Assembly (NCBI GenBank): GCA_964641965.1
Contig: CAZXLD010000012.1
Coordinates: forward strand, 1 to 64,000
Source of the DNA: JAJDFU01 sp964641965
GTDB lineage: Bacteria; Bacteroidota; Bacteroidia; Chitinophagales; Saprospiraceae
Length of the DNA: 64,000 bases
Reading direction: 5' to 3'
The notes beneath the pieces were generated by a model that was not told where the DNA came from, searched no databases, and saw nothing but the letters and a program-made list of their open reading frames with translations. Both the position numbers and the translations under genes were made by a program. Numbering within the stretch: position 1 is the first letter of the stretch; each line of letters opens with the position of its first letter. Of the stretch, positions 42,352 to 52,543 are shown one piece after another.

Positions 42352-43920
42352 ATGTCCGTACTAGCGTACAGCATTCTAGCAATTTATACAGTTGCCCTTT
42401 TGTTTATCACGGTCTACTGCCTGATGCAATTCAACCTATTGTATCACTATCGCAAAATGACCCGAAAGCAAGGGGACTCCTTGAATGACCGTGAACAAAA
42501 GAAAGCAACCCATAAGGTCTCCAGGAAAGCCCAATTGAGCTTGGCTGGAATATCCGAACTCGACGAGGAACACGAGGATTTACCATTCATAACGGTCCAG
42601 CTGCCCATCTTTAATGAACGATACGTTATTGAGCGCCTGTTGGATGCAGTCGCTGCTTTTGACTACCCAAAGGATCGCTACGAAATACAGGTCCTGGATG
42701 ATTCAACGGATGAAACCGTGGACATCATCGCGGCAAAAGTCAATGAACTTCAACAAAAAGGCCTACAAATTCAGCAAGTCCGCCGAATCGACCGAAAAGG
42801 TTTTAAAGCAGGGGCTTTACGCGATGCGACACCCTTAGCTCGTGGAGAGTTTATTGCCATTTTTGATGCAGACTTTTTACCTAAGCCAGATTTTCTGCGG
42901 CAAACTATTCCCTGTTTTGAAAATCCTGAGGTAGGTGTCGTACAAACCCGTTGGGAGCACATTAATGAAGATTATTCAATCATCACTCAACTGCAGGCCC
43001 TTCAACTCAATGTCCATTTCACAGTCGAGCAAGTAGGGCGCATGGCAGGCAATTATTTCCTTCAATTTAATGGAACTGCCGGGGTTTGGCGTCGCGATGC
43101 CATAGAGGATGCAGGTGGATGGGAAGCGGATACCTTGACGGAGGATTTTGATCTGAGTATCCGAGCTCAGATTAAAGGTTGGAAAATCAAATATCTGGTG
43201 GAGGTAGGATCTCCGGCAGAATTACCGGCGGAGATGAATAGTTTCAAGTCGCAGCAATTCAGATGGATGAAAGGTGGGGCTGAGACTGCAAAAAAAATGT
43301 TGCCGACCATCTGGCGATCGCCCTTGAACTTAACTCAAAAAGTACATACCACCTTTCACCTTCTGGGGAGTACGGTATTTGTTTTCGTTTTCATCACCGG
43401 ACTGTTTAGCGTACCGCTGCTATTTGTATTGGGAGATTTAATTCAGCTCGGTATCTCCAAAGACTTTTTTGCCATTTTTCTAACCGGCTTTCTTTCCATT
43501 GTCGCAGTTTACTATGTGGCCAACGTACAGTCCGAGGCAGTGAACCCCCATCAACCTTTCTGGAGGACGATCTTGAAGTTCATTTTCTTATTTCCACTAT
43601 TTCTGTCTTTGTCCATGGGGCTATCATTGCACAATACCATTGCGGTAGTACAGGGATACCTGGGTAAAAAGTCCCCTTTTGTTCGGACGCCAAAATTTAA
43701 CATCCAATCCTTGACCGACTCCTTTTCACGCAACAAATATTTGAAGGGGCAAATAACCTGGACTACTATTATAGAAGGGACGCTTGCACTCTATTTTTTG
43801 GGAGGTGTACTAGGAGGGGTCTTTATTCAAAATACCACATTCATCATTTTTCATTTGATGCTGTCAGTTGGATATGGAGCTATCTTTTATTTCACCCTTC
43901 GGCATTTAAGCCTTAAATAA
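42352..43920 (+). CDS. membrane glycosyltransferase family 2 (cellulose synthase-like)
   Basis: A 522-residue protein with one N-terminal helix (LAYSILAIYTVALLFITVYC), a GT-A catalytic domain and four to five C-terminal helices. The processive-enzyme motifs are all present: VLDDSTDET, FDADFLP, TEDFDLSIR and QQFRWMKGGAE (the Q-x-x-R-W signature). It probably synthesises or transfers a sugar onto a lipid or polysaccharide at the inner membrane; the exact product is unknown. The next gene begins 29 bases on. Confidence 0.9.
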   Translation: MSVLAYSILAIYTVALLFITVYCLMQFNLLYHYRKMTRKQGDSLNDREQKKATHKVSRKAQLSLAGISELDEEHEDLPFITVQLPIFNERYVIERLLDAVAAFDYPKDRYEIQVLDDSTDETVDIIAAKVNELQQKGLQIQQVRRIDRKGFKAGALRDATPLARGEFIAIFDADFLPKPDFLRQTIPCFENPEVGVVQTRWEHINEDYSIITQLQALQLNVHFTVEQVGRMAGNYFLQFNGTAGVWRRDAIEDAGGWEADTLTEDFDLSIRAQIKGWKIKYLVEVGSPAELPAEMNSFKSQQFRWMKGGAETAKKMLPTIWRSPLNLTQKVHTTFHLLGSTVFVFVFITGLFSVPLLFVLGDLIQLGISKDFFAIFLTGFLSIVAVYYVANVQSEAVNPHQPFWRTILKFIFLFPLFLSLSMGLSLHNTIAVVQGYLGKKSPFVRTPKFNIQSLTDSFSRNKYLKGQITWTTIIEGTLALYFLGGVLGGVFIQNTTFIIFHLMLSVGYGAIFYFTLRHLSLK

Positions 43921-43949
43921 CAGGGTAATTAAACCCTTACTGCTGCCTT

Positions 43950-45305
43950 ATGGAAACGGTGTTTTCTATCTTCGGACAACGGATCCGGTTGTGGCAGTTC
44001 CTCGCCTCGCTTGTTATGCTTGCGCTAACTGCAAGTATTGGATTCACAGTCCGACAATCAGATTTCTGGCCCCTGATTGGGCAGTATTCCATTTTGTTTT
44101 TACTGTACTGGGTTTCCTTCCAAGCCCTACCCTCGAAAAATGAGTTGCCATTTTTGATGGCCACTGCTATTGCCTTGAGAGTTGTACTCCTGTTTTCCTA
44201 TCCTCTACTCTCGGATGATGTATACCGATTTATCTGGGATGGCAGATTATGGGTGGCCGGCATTAACCCTTTTCTGGAATTACCTTCTCACTATTTAGAG
44301 GCTGGAAATGAAGTTCCGGGACTTAATGAAGATCTGTTTGAAAGGTTGAATTCTCCGAACTACTTCACAGTATACCCCCCTGTGGCTCAAGGTATTTTTG
44401 CCTTCTCTGTTTGGATTAGCCCTCATAATATTTGGGGCAGCATCTTTATGATGAAACTAATCCTTTTTTTCTTTGAGTTGGGCAATTTGTGGCTTATTCC
44501 CAAGCTTTTGCAAGCTTTGAAAATGCCTGCCCGTAATGTACTGATCTATGCATTAAACCCCTTGATTTTTCTTGAAACTATCGGGAACCTACATTTTGAA
44601 GGGGTTATGATCTTTTTCCTGCTCCTGGCGATCTATGCTTTAGTAAAAGGTCAATGGGTTGGAGCCGCGGTGGCCTGGGCGCTTTCCATAGCATCTAAGC
44701 TACTGCCGACCATGTTTCTACCTTTTTTACTGTTTCGACTAAACTTCAGGACGCTGATAGGATTCGGCCTCCTACTTGGACTGAGCCTATTTCTTGTTTT
44801 TGGTGGTGTTTTGCCTGGCAAACTATACCAAAATATGGGTCAAAGTCTCGACCTGTATTTTCAAAACTTCGAATTTAATGGTAGCCTCTATTATATAGTT
44901 CGCACTATTGGCCAATGGTGGATCGGATACAATCCGATAAAAACGATTGGGCCGATTCTAGCGGTCACCACCTTAATTGGTATTTTGCTTTTGGCTTTTT
45001 CATACCGGGATAAGTCCTGGAAAAGTTTGCCCAGGCAAATGCTTTTTGCAATTACGATTTACCTCGCTTTATCTACCACGGTACACCCCTGGTATACTGC
45101 ATTACCATTGGTTTTTTGTTTGTTCACCCAGTTCCGATATCCGGTTCTTTGGACAGGCCTGATCTATTGGACCTATATCAATTACAGCTACAACCCTTAT
45201 TCTGAAAACCTCTATGTGGTTGCAATTGAATATTTGTTGGTATTTGGATTTGCAGTTTATGAATTCAGAAAGATATTGCCTCAATTTAGCCCCAGGGAGT
45301 TATAA
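43950..45305 (+). CDS. membrane glycosyltransferase (GT87/polyprenol mannosyltransferase-like)
   Basis: A 451-residue protein with about 12 membrane helices. The conserved early loop SDDVYRFIWDGRLWVAGINP carries the acidic pair expected for GT-C enzymes using polyprenyl-phosphate sugars. It continues the glycosyltransferase set; together with the GT2 pair it may extend a surface glycan. Its end overlaps the convergent ABC exporter by 6 bases (45300-45305). Confidence 0.8.
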   Translation: METVFSIFGQRIRLWQFLASLVMLALTASIGFTVRQSDFWPLIGQYSILFLLYWVSFQALPSKNELPFLMATAIALRVVLLFSYPLLSDDVYRFIWDGRLWVAGINPFLELPSHYLEAGNEVPGLNEDLFERLNSPNYFTVYPPVAQGIFAFSVWISPHNIWGSIFMMKLILFFFELGNLWLIPKLLQALKMPARNVLIYALNPLIFLETIGNLHFEGVMIFFLLLAIYALVKGQWVGAAVAWALSIASKLLPTMFLPFLLFRLNFRTLIGFGLLLGLSLFLVFGGVLPGKLYQNMGQSLDLYFQNFEFNGSLYYIVRTIGQWWIGYNPIKTIGPILAVTTLIGILLLAFSYRDKSWKSLPRQMLFAITIYLALSTTVHPWYTALPLVFCLFTQFRYPVLWTGLIYWTYINYSYNPYSENLYVVAIEYLLVFGFAVYEFRKILPQFSPREL

Positions 45306-47117
45306 GTATCCCTGTGCTTGTAAATGAAATAGTTCGGCATATTTCCCATTTAGATCCAAAAGCTCTTCATGCGTTCCGACTTCCAATAGGCCCCCATTCT
45401 CTAATACCAGGATTCGATCAGCCATTCGGACGGTCGAAAAGCGATGCGAAATCAACACAGCCGACCGGCCTGCGATCAAATCTGCGAACCGGACAAAGAC
45501 TTCATGCTCCGCCCGAGCATCTAGAGCAGATGTAGGTTCATCCAGGATTAGCAGCTGAGCATCCCGCATGTAGGCCCGTGCCAGGGCAATTTTTTGCCAT
45601 TGCCCGCCAGATAATTCTACCCCGTCCAAAAAGCGCCTGCCTAATCGTTGTTCCAGTCCGGCAGGCAATTGATCGACCACCTGATCCGCCAGGCTTTTTG
45701 AGGCGGCTCCCTCAATCCGATCCAAATCCGATACCTCGTCGATCCTTCCGACTGCAATATTTTCTCCGGCTTTCATTTGGTATCGAATATAGTCTTGAAA
45801 GATGATCCCGATATGATTGCGTAAGACTTCAAGGTTATATTTTCGGATATCAATCCCATCCAGCAAAATTCTTCCTTCGGTTGGTTCATACAGTCGAGCG
45901 AGCAACTTGACTAGGGTAGTCTTTCCCGCTCCGTTTTCACCTACCAATGCCAGTTTTTCCCCAGCTCGAAGTTCAAAGCTTAGATGGCGTATAGCCCACC
46001 TTTCAGCATTTGGATACTTAAAACTTACTTCTTCAAATACGATACCATTTTGAATGGGAACCGGAAATGGAATCGGTTTTTCAGGGGAACGGATTTCAGG
46101 CTGAATTTCAAAGAAATCGAATAGGTCTTGCAGGTATAGTGCCCCCTCTGTAATTCTGGAAAAGCGATTCATTATGGACTGCAACATGCCTTGCATCCGT
46201 TGAAAGGAGCCGGCCAAAAAAGTGAGATCACCGACAGTAATAAGCCCGGAAATAGCTTGGATCAAGATAAAAACATAGGCCCCATAATAGGAAATGGTAC
46301 CAATACTTGAAAACAGACTTCCCCAGCCGGCCCGTTTAACTGCAAGACTTCGATTAGCCTGATAGTAGCGGTGCGCAAGCTGAGAGAATCGCTCTGAAAT
46401 GAACGAGGTAAGGTTGAATACTTTTACCTCTTTGGCAGTTTGATCGCTTGCGCCTATGTATCGTAGATAATCCAGTTCACGGCGCTCTGGAGTCCAGCCC
46501 CTGGTGAGCGAATACGTCTTTTGATTAAAATGGGTCTCCCCAAGAAAAGAGGGTATAACGGCCAAAAACAAGATTAAGATTAACCAGGGATTAAACGCGA
46601 TGAGACCTGCTCCTAGAAAAAGGAGCGTAATTAAATCCTGTACCTGTGATAACACTTGCGACATAAGTACTGTCCGTCCGGTAGTTTGCCTTCTGGCGCG
46701 TTCCAGCTTATCGTAGAATTCAGGATTTTCGAACTGGTAAAGGTCCAAATTAGCTGCATGCCGGATCAAGGCCTCCGAAGTACTATTTGCGACCAAATCA
46801 CCAAGCAAGCTGTCCAATAAAGTAATGGCCCGATTCAAAAGATCAGAGGATACGGCTAAAGCAAGTTCGATAGCCACCAACGTCCAGAGATACTCCCGGC
46901 TGGTATCGCCAGTTCCTGCAAGTCGGATGACCTCATCAATTATCTCCTTGCCCACATAAAGCATGGATAATGGAATCGCCGACTTTAACAAGCGCAGCAA
47001 AGCGTTTGAGAAAGTCATTAATCTATTCGTCTTCCAAATGAGCCGAAAAAACCGAGGAATATTCCGGAGTGCATCAAGCTGTTGAAGAAAAGATTGTTGT
47101 TCTATTTGTTGTGCCAT
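45300..47117 (-). CDS. ABC exporter, fused membrane and ATPase domains
   Basis: A 605-residue half-transporter: five to six helices in residues about 30-330, then the ATPase with Walker A LVGENGAGKTTLVKLL, signature LSGGQWQKIALARAY and Walker B LLILDEPTSALD. It would act as a homodimer or with a partner that is not nearby. The substrate is unknown; lipid or peptide exporters share this plan. It converges on and overlaps the GT87-like gene, so its 3' end is read on both strands. Confidence 0.93.
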   Translation of the reverse strand: MAQQIEQQSFLQQLDALRNIPRFFRLIWKTNRLMTFSNALLRLLKSAIPLSMLYVGKEIIDEVIRLAGTGDTSREYLWTLVAIELALAVSSDLLNRAITLLDSLLGDLVANSTSEALIRHAANLDLYQFENPEFYDKLERARRQTTGRTVLMSQVLSQVQDLITLLFLGAGLIAFNPWLILILFLAVIPSFLGETHFNQKTYSLTRGWTPERRELDYLRYIGASDQTAKEVKVFNLTSFISERFSQLAHRYYQANRSLAVKRAGWGSLFSSIGTISYYGAYVFILIQAISGLITVGDLTFLAGSFQRMQGMLQSIMNRFSRITEGALYLQDLFDFFEIQPEIRSPEKPIPFPVPIQNGIVFEEVSFKYPNAERWAIRHLSFELRAGEKLALVGENGAGKTTLVKLLARLYEPTEGRILLDGIDIRKYNLEVLRNHIGIIFQDYIRYQMKAGENIAVGRIDEVSDLDRIEGAASKSLADQVVDQLPAGLEQRLGRRFLDGVELSGGQWQKIALARAYMRDAQLLILDEPTSALDARAEHEVFVRFADLIAGRSAVLISHRFSTVRMADRILVLENGGLLEVGTHEELLDLNGKYAELFHLQAQGYL

Positions 47118-47216
47118 AATTCTATTCTAACCACAAGAGAACATGCCTGCTGAAAATCGGTTTCCTTATTCTAGTCCGATTAAAACAAGATAAGGCAAGA
47201 CCAAACGACTAAAAAA

Positions 47217-49136
47217 TTGGGTACAGCGAAGACAAACCAGGGGGTAAAGTATTTGAAAGCCATGGCGGAATGGCTACAGATCGAAAAAAAAGCAGATCTG
47301 GACCATTTCCGTAATGAAGTGACGAACAGACCATTGGAGGAACGGCGTGCCAGAGGTTACACCTGGTTTCCGGTCAAAGCAACTCGGACCGGCTACACCT
47401 ATGGGGATCGAGCCTATGTTGAGGTAGAGCGGACCAAAGGCCTGGAAGAGGACCATAAATTCAAGGGAGGAAAGCCTGTCAATCTATTCATTCGCCACCC
47501 GGAAGCAAAAAAACCAGCATATTCCGGGACTATTTACTGGGTCCACGGAGATCGAATGCGCATTGTCTTGAATGCAAAAGATATTCCCGATTGGGTCGGC
47601 AATGGAGCTATGGGTGTAGATGTGCTATTCGATGAAACGACCTACCAGGAAATGGAAAAAGCCCTCCAACAAGTAACAAAAGCCCGAGGAGATCGCCTTG
47701 CCGAACTAAGGGATGCCATTTCGGGGATGATCGAACTGGCGCCTACTACTCGACCCGGTGAGCTCGGGCAAATGCTTAACCCCTCTCAAGAAAACGCGGT
47801 AGCCGGTGTATTAGGAGCTCGGTTAATCAGCCTAATCCACGGCCCCCCGGGAACAGGCAAAACGACAACTTTAGTCCGAACTGTTCAGGAATTGGTGCGA
47901 CAAGAGCCTACTGTCCTGATGTCTACCCCTAGCAATACAGCAGCAGATGTACTTACCGAACGATTAGCCCAAGCCGGTCTTAATGTAGTGCGAATTGGAA
48001 ATATTTCTCGCATCGACGAGACCGTAGTAAATCATACCCTGGAAGTTTTATTCAGCCAGCATCCGGAAAACAAGCACATCAAAAAACTGAAAAAACAAGC
48101 TGCAGAAAAAAGAAAGGCAGCAACTCGGTACAAACGGAAGTTTGGACAAGAAGAACGTCATAGGAGGCGGGAATTATTTCAGGAAGCGGGCGAGTTGCAG
48201 AGTTGGGCCCGGCAATTGGAAGACCGACTGATTCAAGTGATCCTGGATAGTGCTCAAGTCATCATTTGCACCCTGGTCGGCGCTGCCCATCCTGTCTTAA
48301 ACCAGCGAAAATTCAGGACCGTGCTGATCGACGAAGCGGCCCAAGCCCTCGAACCTGCTACCTGGATCCCCATTAGCAAAGCATCTCGGATTGTCCTGGC
48401 GGGGGATCCATTACAACTTCCCCCCACACTAAAGTCTAATGAGGCTGCAAAAAAAGGCTTGTCCATCACCCTTTTAGAACGAGCCATACACAATGGGCTT
48501 CCGGCACATTTATTAAACATTCAATATCGGATGCATGAAACCATCATGGGTTTCTCTAATCATCATTTCTATCAAGATCAATTGCGTGCAGATGACTCGG
48601 TTCGCCACAGAACCTATTCCGGTATCCCACACCAACCTGTGCTTTTCATCGATACGGTAGGCTGTGGGTTTGAGGAAAAATCTGCTTCCAGGTCCAAAAG
48701 TCGATCTAACGAAGGGGAAATCAATTTAATCCAGGAGCACCTCATTCGCTTAGCCAAATATCTTCAACCGGAAGAAGTAGATCTGGTTGCGCTGATCTCT
48801 CCTTATCGGGACCAGGTAGAACAATTGGAAGAACGGTTCGTCTTGGAATCCGAATGGGAGGATTGGAACCTCAAAGCTCAAACCATTGATGGTTTTCAAG
48901 GTCAGGAGGCGGATATCGTGTATATCAGCTTGGTTCGATCCAATTCAAAAGGGGAACTCGGGTTCCTGAAAGACTACCGCAGAATGAATGTGGCATTGAC
49001 CCGAGCAAGAAAACTCCTAATTGTAATTGGGGATAGCGGTACGTTAGGGAGTGATCCCTTTTACCTTGAATTCCTAGACTACGTGGAGCAAAAAGGTTCT
49101 TACCAAACTGCTTGGGAATACCTTCAAGGCAAATAA
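47217..49136 (+). CDS. SF1 DNA/RNA helicase (IGHMBP2/Dna2-NAM7-like)
   Basis: A 639-residue helicase. Motif I is at GPPGTGKTTTLV (about residues 209-220), motif II DEAAQALEP, motif III LAGDPLQLPPTL, motif V/VI QGQEADIVYISLVRSN and RRMNVALTRARKLLIVIGD. A helical insertion (KKLKKQAAEKRKAATRYKRK) lies between motifs Ia and II, as in SMUBP2-type enzymes. It has a beta-barrel N-terminal domain (about residues 30-150). The TTG at 47217 is chosen because family members begin with the VKYLKAM-like helix; the ATG at 47262 would cut it. Confidence 0.9.
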   Translation: MGTAKTNQGVKYLKAMAEWLQIEKKADLDHFRNEVTNRPLEERRARGYTWFPVKATRTGYTYGDRAYVEVERTKGLEEDHKFKGGKPVNLFIRHPEAKKPAYSGTIYWVHGDRMRIVLNAKDIPDWVGNGAMGVDVLFDETTYQEMEKALQQVTKARGDRLAELRDAISGMIELAPTTRPGELGQMLNPSQENAVAGVLGARLISLIHGPPGTGKTTTLVRTVQELVRQEPTVLMSTPSNTAADVLTERLAQAGLNVVRIGNISRIDETVVNHTLEVLFSQHPENKHIKKLKKQAAEKRKAATRYKRKFGQEERHRRRELFQEAGELQSWARQLEDRLIQVILDSAQVIICTLVGAAHPVLNQRKFRTVLIDEAAQALEPATWIPISKASRIVLAGDPLQLPPTLKSNEAAKKGLSITLLERAIHNGLPAHLLNIQYRMHETIMGFSNHHFYQDQLRADDSVRHRTYSGIPHQPVLFIDTVGCGFEEKSASRSKSRSNEGEINLIQEHLIRLAKYLQPEEVDLVALISPYRDQVEQLEERFVLESEWEDWNLKAQTIDGFQGQEADIVYISLVRSNSKGELGFLKDYRRMNVALTRARKLLIVIGDSGTLGSDPFYLEFLDYVEQKGSYQTAWEYLQGK

Positions 49137-49173
49137 CCGGATTCCATCAGTTATTAAGGATAAATTGCCTAAA

Positions 49174-49210
49174 AACAAAAAGCCTCGCTTGTACAGCGAG
49201 GCTTTTTGTT
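49174..49210. terminator. bidirectional intrinsic terminator
   Basis: A perfect 16-base stem (49174-49189 with 49195-49210), core GCCTCGCT, loop TGTAC, with flanking A and T runs. It serves the helicase gene and the convergent gldN. Confidence 0.95.
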
Positions 49211-49231
49211 AAACTATTTTTCAAGTCTTCA

Positions 49232-50104
49232 TTAGTAAGACCAAAGGTCGTGCTCAAAACTAAAGATCTCATTCTTGATTCGCTCTGCTTCCATCATCAC
49301 ATCTACCCCGGTTACGTAATCCTCGAGCTTTCGGTCGAAAACGTTAGACTCTTTCCAGATGTAACTTGAAAAAAAGCGCATCTCAAACAAATCTTCCCAA
49401 GACATGGGGCTAGCATCATTAAAGCCATTGAATACTCGCTCATTCGCAAATACCCGACGGGCTTCCGGATAATACACCCAGAATAATGGAAGTTCGTATT
49501 TAAAGTTGCCGTTTTCGTCTTTCTTGTCAATAAGTGGCGCGATTCCAAGAATTCGCACTCGCATAGATGACTGGGTTTTATCGAAATACCAAACCTCCTT
49601 TACCCGATAGCGAACGACCTCCTGAGGATCCAACTCGTTGGCCACGACTTGCATCGTAGTCTCGTAAGTTTGAGGATCCATTACATAGGTAGTATCTACT
49701 GTAGAACCAACTCCTTTTACCTCTTCCGTAGAGAGTGGATCGGCAAACTTATCGTCTTCTCCACTGTAGACCGTGATCTCACCGGCCTGCGCAGCATCGA
49801 GAATGATCGAAATTAAAGGGCGATCCGGGAACCGGAAAGGCAGATTCATTTTTTCCCGGGTATCAATAATCCTCCAAATTCTTTTTTCCCAGAAAATATC
49901 TGCTTCACGAACGTAATCATAGGGAAGTACTCGACTTTGGTAAACGATATTCCGTTCGGCTATATCATCCAGAGGCTTTTCCTTAACAGTCCCTGAGTTG
50001 GGCATCATGAGGGTTTCCCCAGATTCATTCTTAGGTTGTGCCATTAACAGTCCGGCTTGCAGACAAAGGAGAGCACACAGGATTTGCCATTTTCTTTGCA
50101 CCAT
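49232..50104 (-). CDS. gldN: type IX secretion / gliding motility protein GldN (PorN)
   Basis: A 290-residue exported protein (signal WQILCALLCLQAGLLMA, cut before QPK). Family motifs: READIFWEKRIWRIIDTREKMN, then LFWVYYPEARRVFAN and MSWEDLFEMRFFSSYIWKES. GldN/PorN forms the periplasmic ring with GldK on the outer membrane. It is the last gene of the porP-gldK-gldL-gldM-gldN run. It lies 63 bases after gldM and is closed by the strong hairpin at 49174-49210. Confidence 0.95.
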   Translation of the reverse strand: MVQRKWQILCALLCLQAGLLMAQPKNESGETLMMPNSGTVKEKPLDDIAERNIVYQSRVLPYDYVREADIFWEKRIWRIIDTREKMNLPFRFPDRPLISIILDAAQAGEITVYSGEDDKFADPLSTEEVKGVGSTVDTTYVMDPQTYETTMQVVANELDPQEVVRYRVKEVWYFDKTQSSMRVRILGIAPLIDKKDENGNFKYELPLFWVYYPEARRVFANERVFNGFNDASPMSWEDLFEMRFFSSYIWKESNVFDRKLEDYVTGVDVMMEAERIKNEIFSFEHDLWSY

Positions 50105-50166
50105 GATAGTTCAAGTTTTCCTTGCAGTCCGGTTGTTGAGAATCGATTAGGCCGGACTTGTTTATT

Positions 50167-51753
50167 TTATCGAATACGGAATACCAGTTCGTTGATCTTA
50201 CGCGTTCCAGGGTCGCCTGGGCACTTAGCCCGAATATTTTCGAAAAAATAACGGTCACCAGGCTTTGCCTGAGTAATTAGGCGTTTAACGTCTCCACTGA
50301 ATGTTCCCCCTTGGTTATCGCGTTCAACTGGATCTTTACGAGCTGCTAAATAAACGACTCTAAATCCGGCAATATTGCATCGGGCATCAAAGTCGAAATT
50401 GTCAAGCGCCGCGATGACACCCAGCTGAGCACGGAAGGTTCCGTTTCCAACTGTTCCTCCATCCAGATTACCTAAGCGGGCAATGGGGTCTGGAATTCTT
50501 TTCACCCGATATTCAAAGCTGGAAGCCCGCAAACCTCCACCTGAAACCGTAATATTAGCTGTGCCAGGCGTACGAACGGTCGCAACATACTTTCCATTTC
50601 GTCCTTTCAACTGGATGCCTCCTCCGCTCCCACTTACCCGGAGTTGGTTAGATGAAACCCCAGCAGCAGAAACAGAGATTGGGTTGTCAACCCCCATGTA
50701 TAAAACATTCATCTTATCGGCGGAAACTGTTACGGAGCGACGCCCCACCTCATAGGAGAAAGTCTTTGAGTAGGTTTCTCGTTTACCAGTGGTTGGGTTG
50801 GTCAGGGTAATATCGACATCATAGGTTTTAACCCCTGTAGAAGTAGGACGAGCAGAGTACTGCGCAATTCCTTGATTATCTACTTCTAAGGATTGGCCTC
50901 CGACTTTTACATCCATATTTTGAAAAACGGACTTGGAGGATGCTCCAATGGTAATATCAGCAGTATAAGGTTCGCCTGCGATCACATAGCTTTTTTCTGC
51001 TGATGCGATGGGGATGAAAGCATCTACCTTAAAGGTTTCAACCCCCAGGTTCCGAACCAAAAAGTTTAGAACTCCAGCTTCTGAACTTTGCATATCGTTC
51101 TGAAACTTGGATAAAATAGGCAGCACAGATCCCACCGGCATGTGCCGGAACGTGTAAGTTGCCCAGTCTACTGGGTTTCTGGCAGCTAACCAGGAAGAGT
51201 CAATGCTCAAGGAGACATTGGAAAGCAGTTCACTGAATTGTTCTTCCGACAATTGACCCGGTTCGTCACCCACCAGCGACCGAACTTGGGAGATCAATTC
51301 TGCTCTGGTTACCTCTACTCGTTCTCTTATCTTTTCACCAGTGCCTTGGTTGACCAGCATATAGGTGGTAATATCTTTATTCTTGTATCCAACCGGCTTA
51401 CCGGCCAGATTTTCACGCTCATAGTCTTCCGGATAGTATCCACCTGAAATTTCAACTAGCGAATCTTTTACCCCCTCAATATATCGGAAGAAGTCACTGG
51501 ATATGCGCTGGATTTCATTTCCAACTTCCAGAAACTGACCATATTTCTCTGGATCCTGCTGGGCATTTGCATCCAGTGCATTGATCGCAAAGTCATTGGC
51601 CTCATCAAAGGATTGATTGCTAGCCTGGAGTCCGTCGTCAATGATGAAAAAGGCGTTAAAAATTTCGGCAGATACATTCAAAGCCAACATGGCCGTGAGC
51701 ACCAGGTACATCAGGTTGATCATCAACTGCCGTGGTTCCTTTGGAATAGACAT
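50167..51753 (-). CDS. gldM: type IX secretion motor protein GldM (PorM)
   Basis: A 528-residue protein with one N-terminal membrane helix (MINLMYLVLTAMLALNVSAEIF) holding conserved R8 and Y16 positions of GldM. The large periplasmic part carries several beta domains (about residues 220-530). With GldL it forms the proton-powered motor of the T9SS, and its periplasmic stalk reaches GldK/GldN. It overlaps neither neighbour: 47 bases after gldL and 63 before gldN. Confidence 0.95.
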   Translation of the reverse strand: MSIPKEPRQLMINLMYLVLTAMLALNVSAEIFNAFFIIDDGLQASNQSFDEANDFAINALDANAQQDPEKYGQFLEVGNEIQRISSDFFRYIEGVKDSLVEISGGYYPEDYERENLAGKPVGYKNKDITTYMLVNQGTGEKIRERVEVTRAELISQVRSLVGDEPGQLSEEQFSELLSNVSLSIDSSWLAARNPVDWATYTFRHMPVGSVLPILSKFQNDMQSSEAGVLNFLVRNLGVETFKVDAFIPIASAEKSYVIAGEPYTADITIGASSKSVFQNMDVKVGGQSLEVDNQGIAQYSARPTSTGVKTYDVDITLTNPTTGKRETYSKTFSYEVGRRSVTVSADKMNVLYMGVDNPISVSAAGVSSNQLRVSGSGGGIQLKGRNGKYVATVRTPGTANITVSGGGLRASSFEYRVKRIPDPIARLGNLDGGTVGNGTFRAQLGVIAALDNFDFDARCNIAGFRVVYLAARKDPVERDNQGGTFSGDVKRLITQAKPGDRYFFENIRAKCPGDPGTRKINELVFRIR

Positions 51754-51800
51754 GTGTCTTGGACGTTGTAAGGATTAAGGAAAAAGGAGGATGATCCGGA

Positions 51801-52412
51801 TTAACGGTGGCCTACATTCGACATGGCGGTAATCATATTACCATACACCTGATTCAATGTAGAGTACGAGGTATTCAAGCTGGTCAGGCTACGGTTCAAT
51901 TCTTCCATGTTATTCTTGAAATGGCGCGTATCTTCTGCTGCATCGATCATATCGGCCATTGCTTCGTTAATCTTGGAGTAAAAATTGGTCATAGTCCTTA
52001 CTTGCTCGCTCATACCGGAAAAATCGGCTTCCTGTAGAGACTTGAGGGAAGAAAGACTTTTAGACATAATCTGCAACTCCGATAGCATGCCGCCCAACTG
52101 TGCTTCAACAACTTCGCCATTCAAAGGTGACGCTCCGTTGGTGGCCATAGCTGTATTTGCCAACGGCTGCAATTCAGCATTATAATCATCCAGGCCTGGA
52201 TATAGCTTATCCCAGTAGTATGTTGGCTCTGGACCAAGAATTCCAAGGAATAGAAATATAAAAGCCTCCGTGGACAAACCTATGATAAGCATCTCACTGG
52301 CATACTCCCAACTTTCCAATTTGAAAAGTGCACCCATAAGAACAACTGCGGCTCCAATACCAATGATAAAGTTCTTAATGTAGGCGAAGGTTTTAGAATG
52401 AAGGAAACTCAT
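51801..52412 (-). CDS. gldL: type IX secretion motor protein GldL (PorL)
   Basis: A 203-residue inner membrane protein with two helices (about residues 13-32 and 41-58). The motor residues are present: K31 at the end of helix 1 (GALFKLESWEY) and E49 in helix 2 (GLSTEAFIFLFLG), which match the conserved lysine-glutamate pair of the family. The rest is a cytoplasmic coiled domain. GldL forms a pentameric proton channel around GldM helices and powers secretion and gliding. Confidence 0.95.
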   Translation of the reverse strand: MSFLHSKTFAYIKNFIIGIGAAVVLMGALFKLESWEYASEMLIIGLSTEAFIFLFLGILGPEPTYYWDKLYPGLDDYNAELQPLANTAMATNGASPLNGEVVEAQLGGMLSELQIMSKSLSSLKSLQEADFSGMSEQVRTMTNFYSKINEAMADMIDAAEDTRHFKNNMEELNRSLTSLNTSYSTLNQVYGNMITAMSNVGHR

Positions 52413-52543
52413 TTTAAAGAATTTTGGTGGGTCTGATAGTTGTATTCGAGGAAAATAAAAAGCGGCAAGCTAACGCATTGATCAAGCTGAATTCTCCTGT
52501 ACCAGATTTGATTTACGAAATGGATTTTCTACTGTTACGTATG

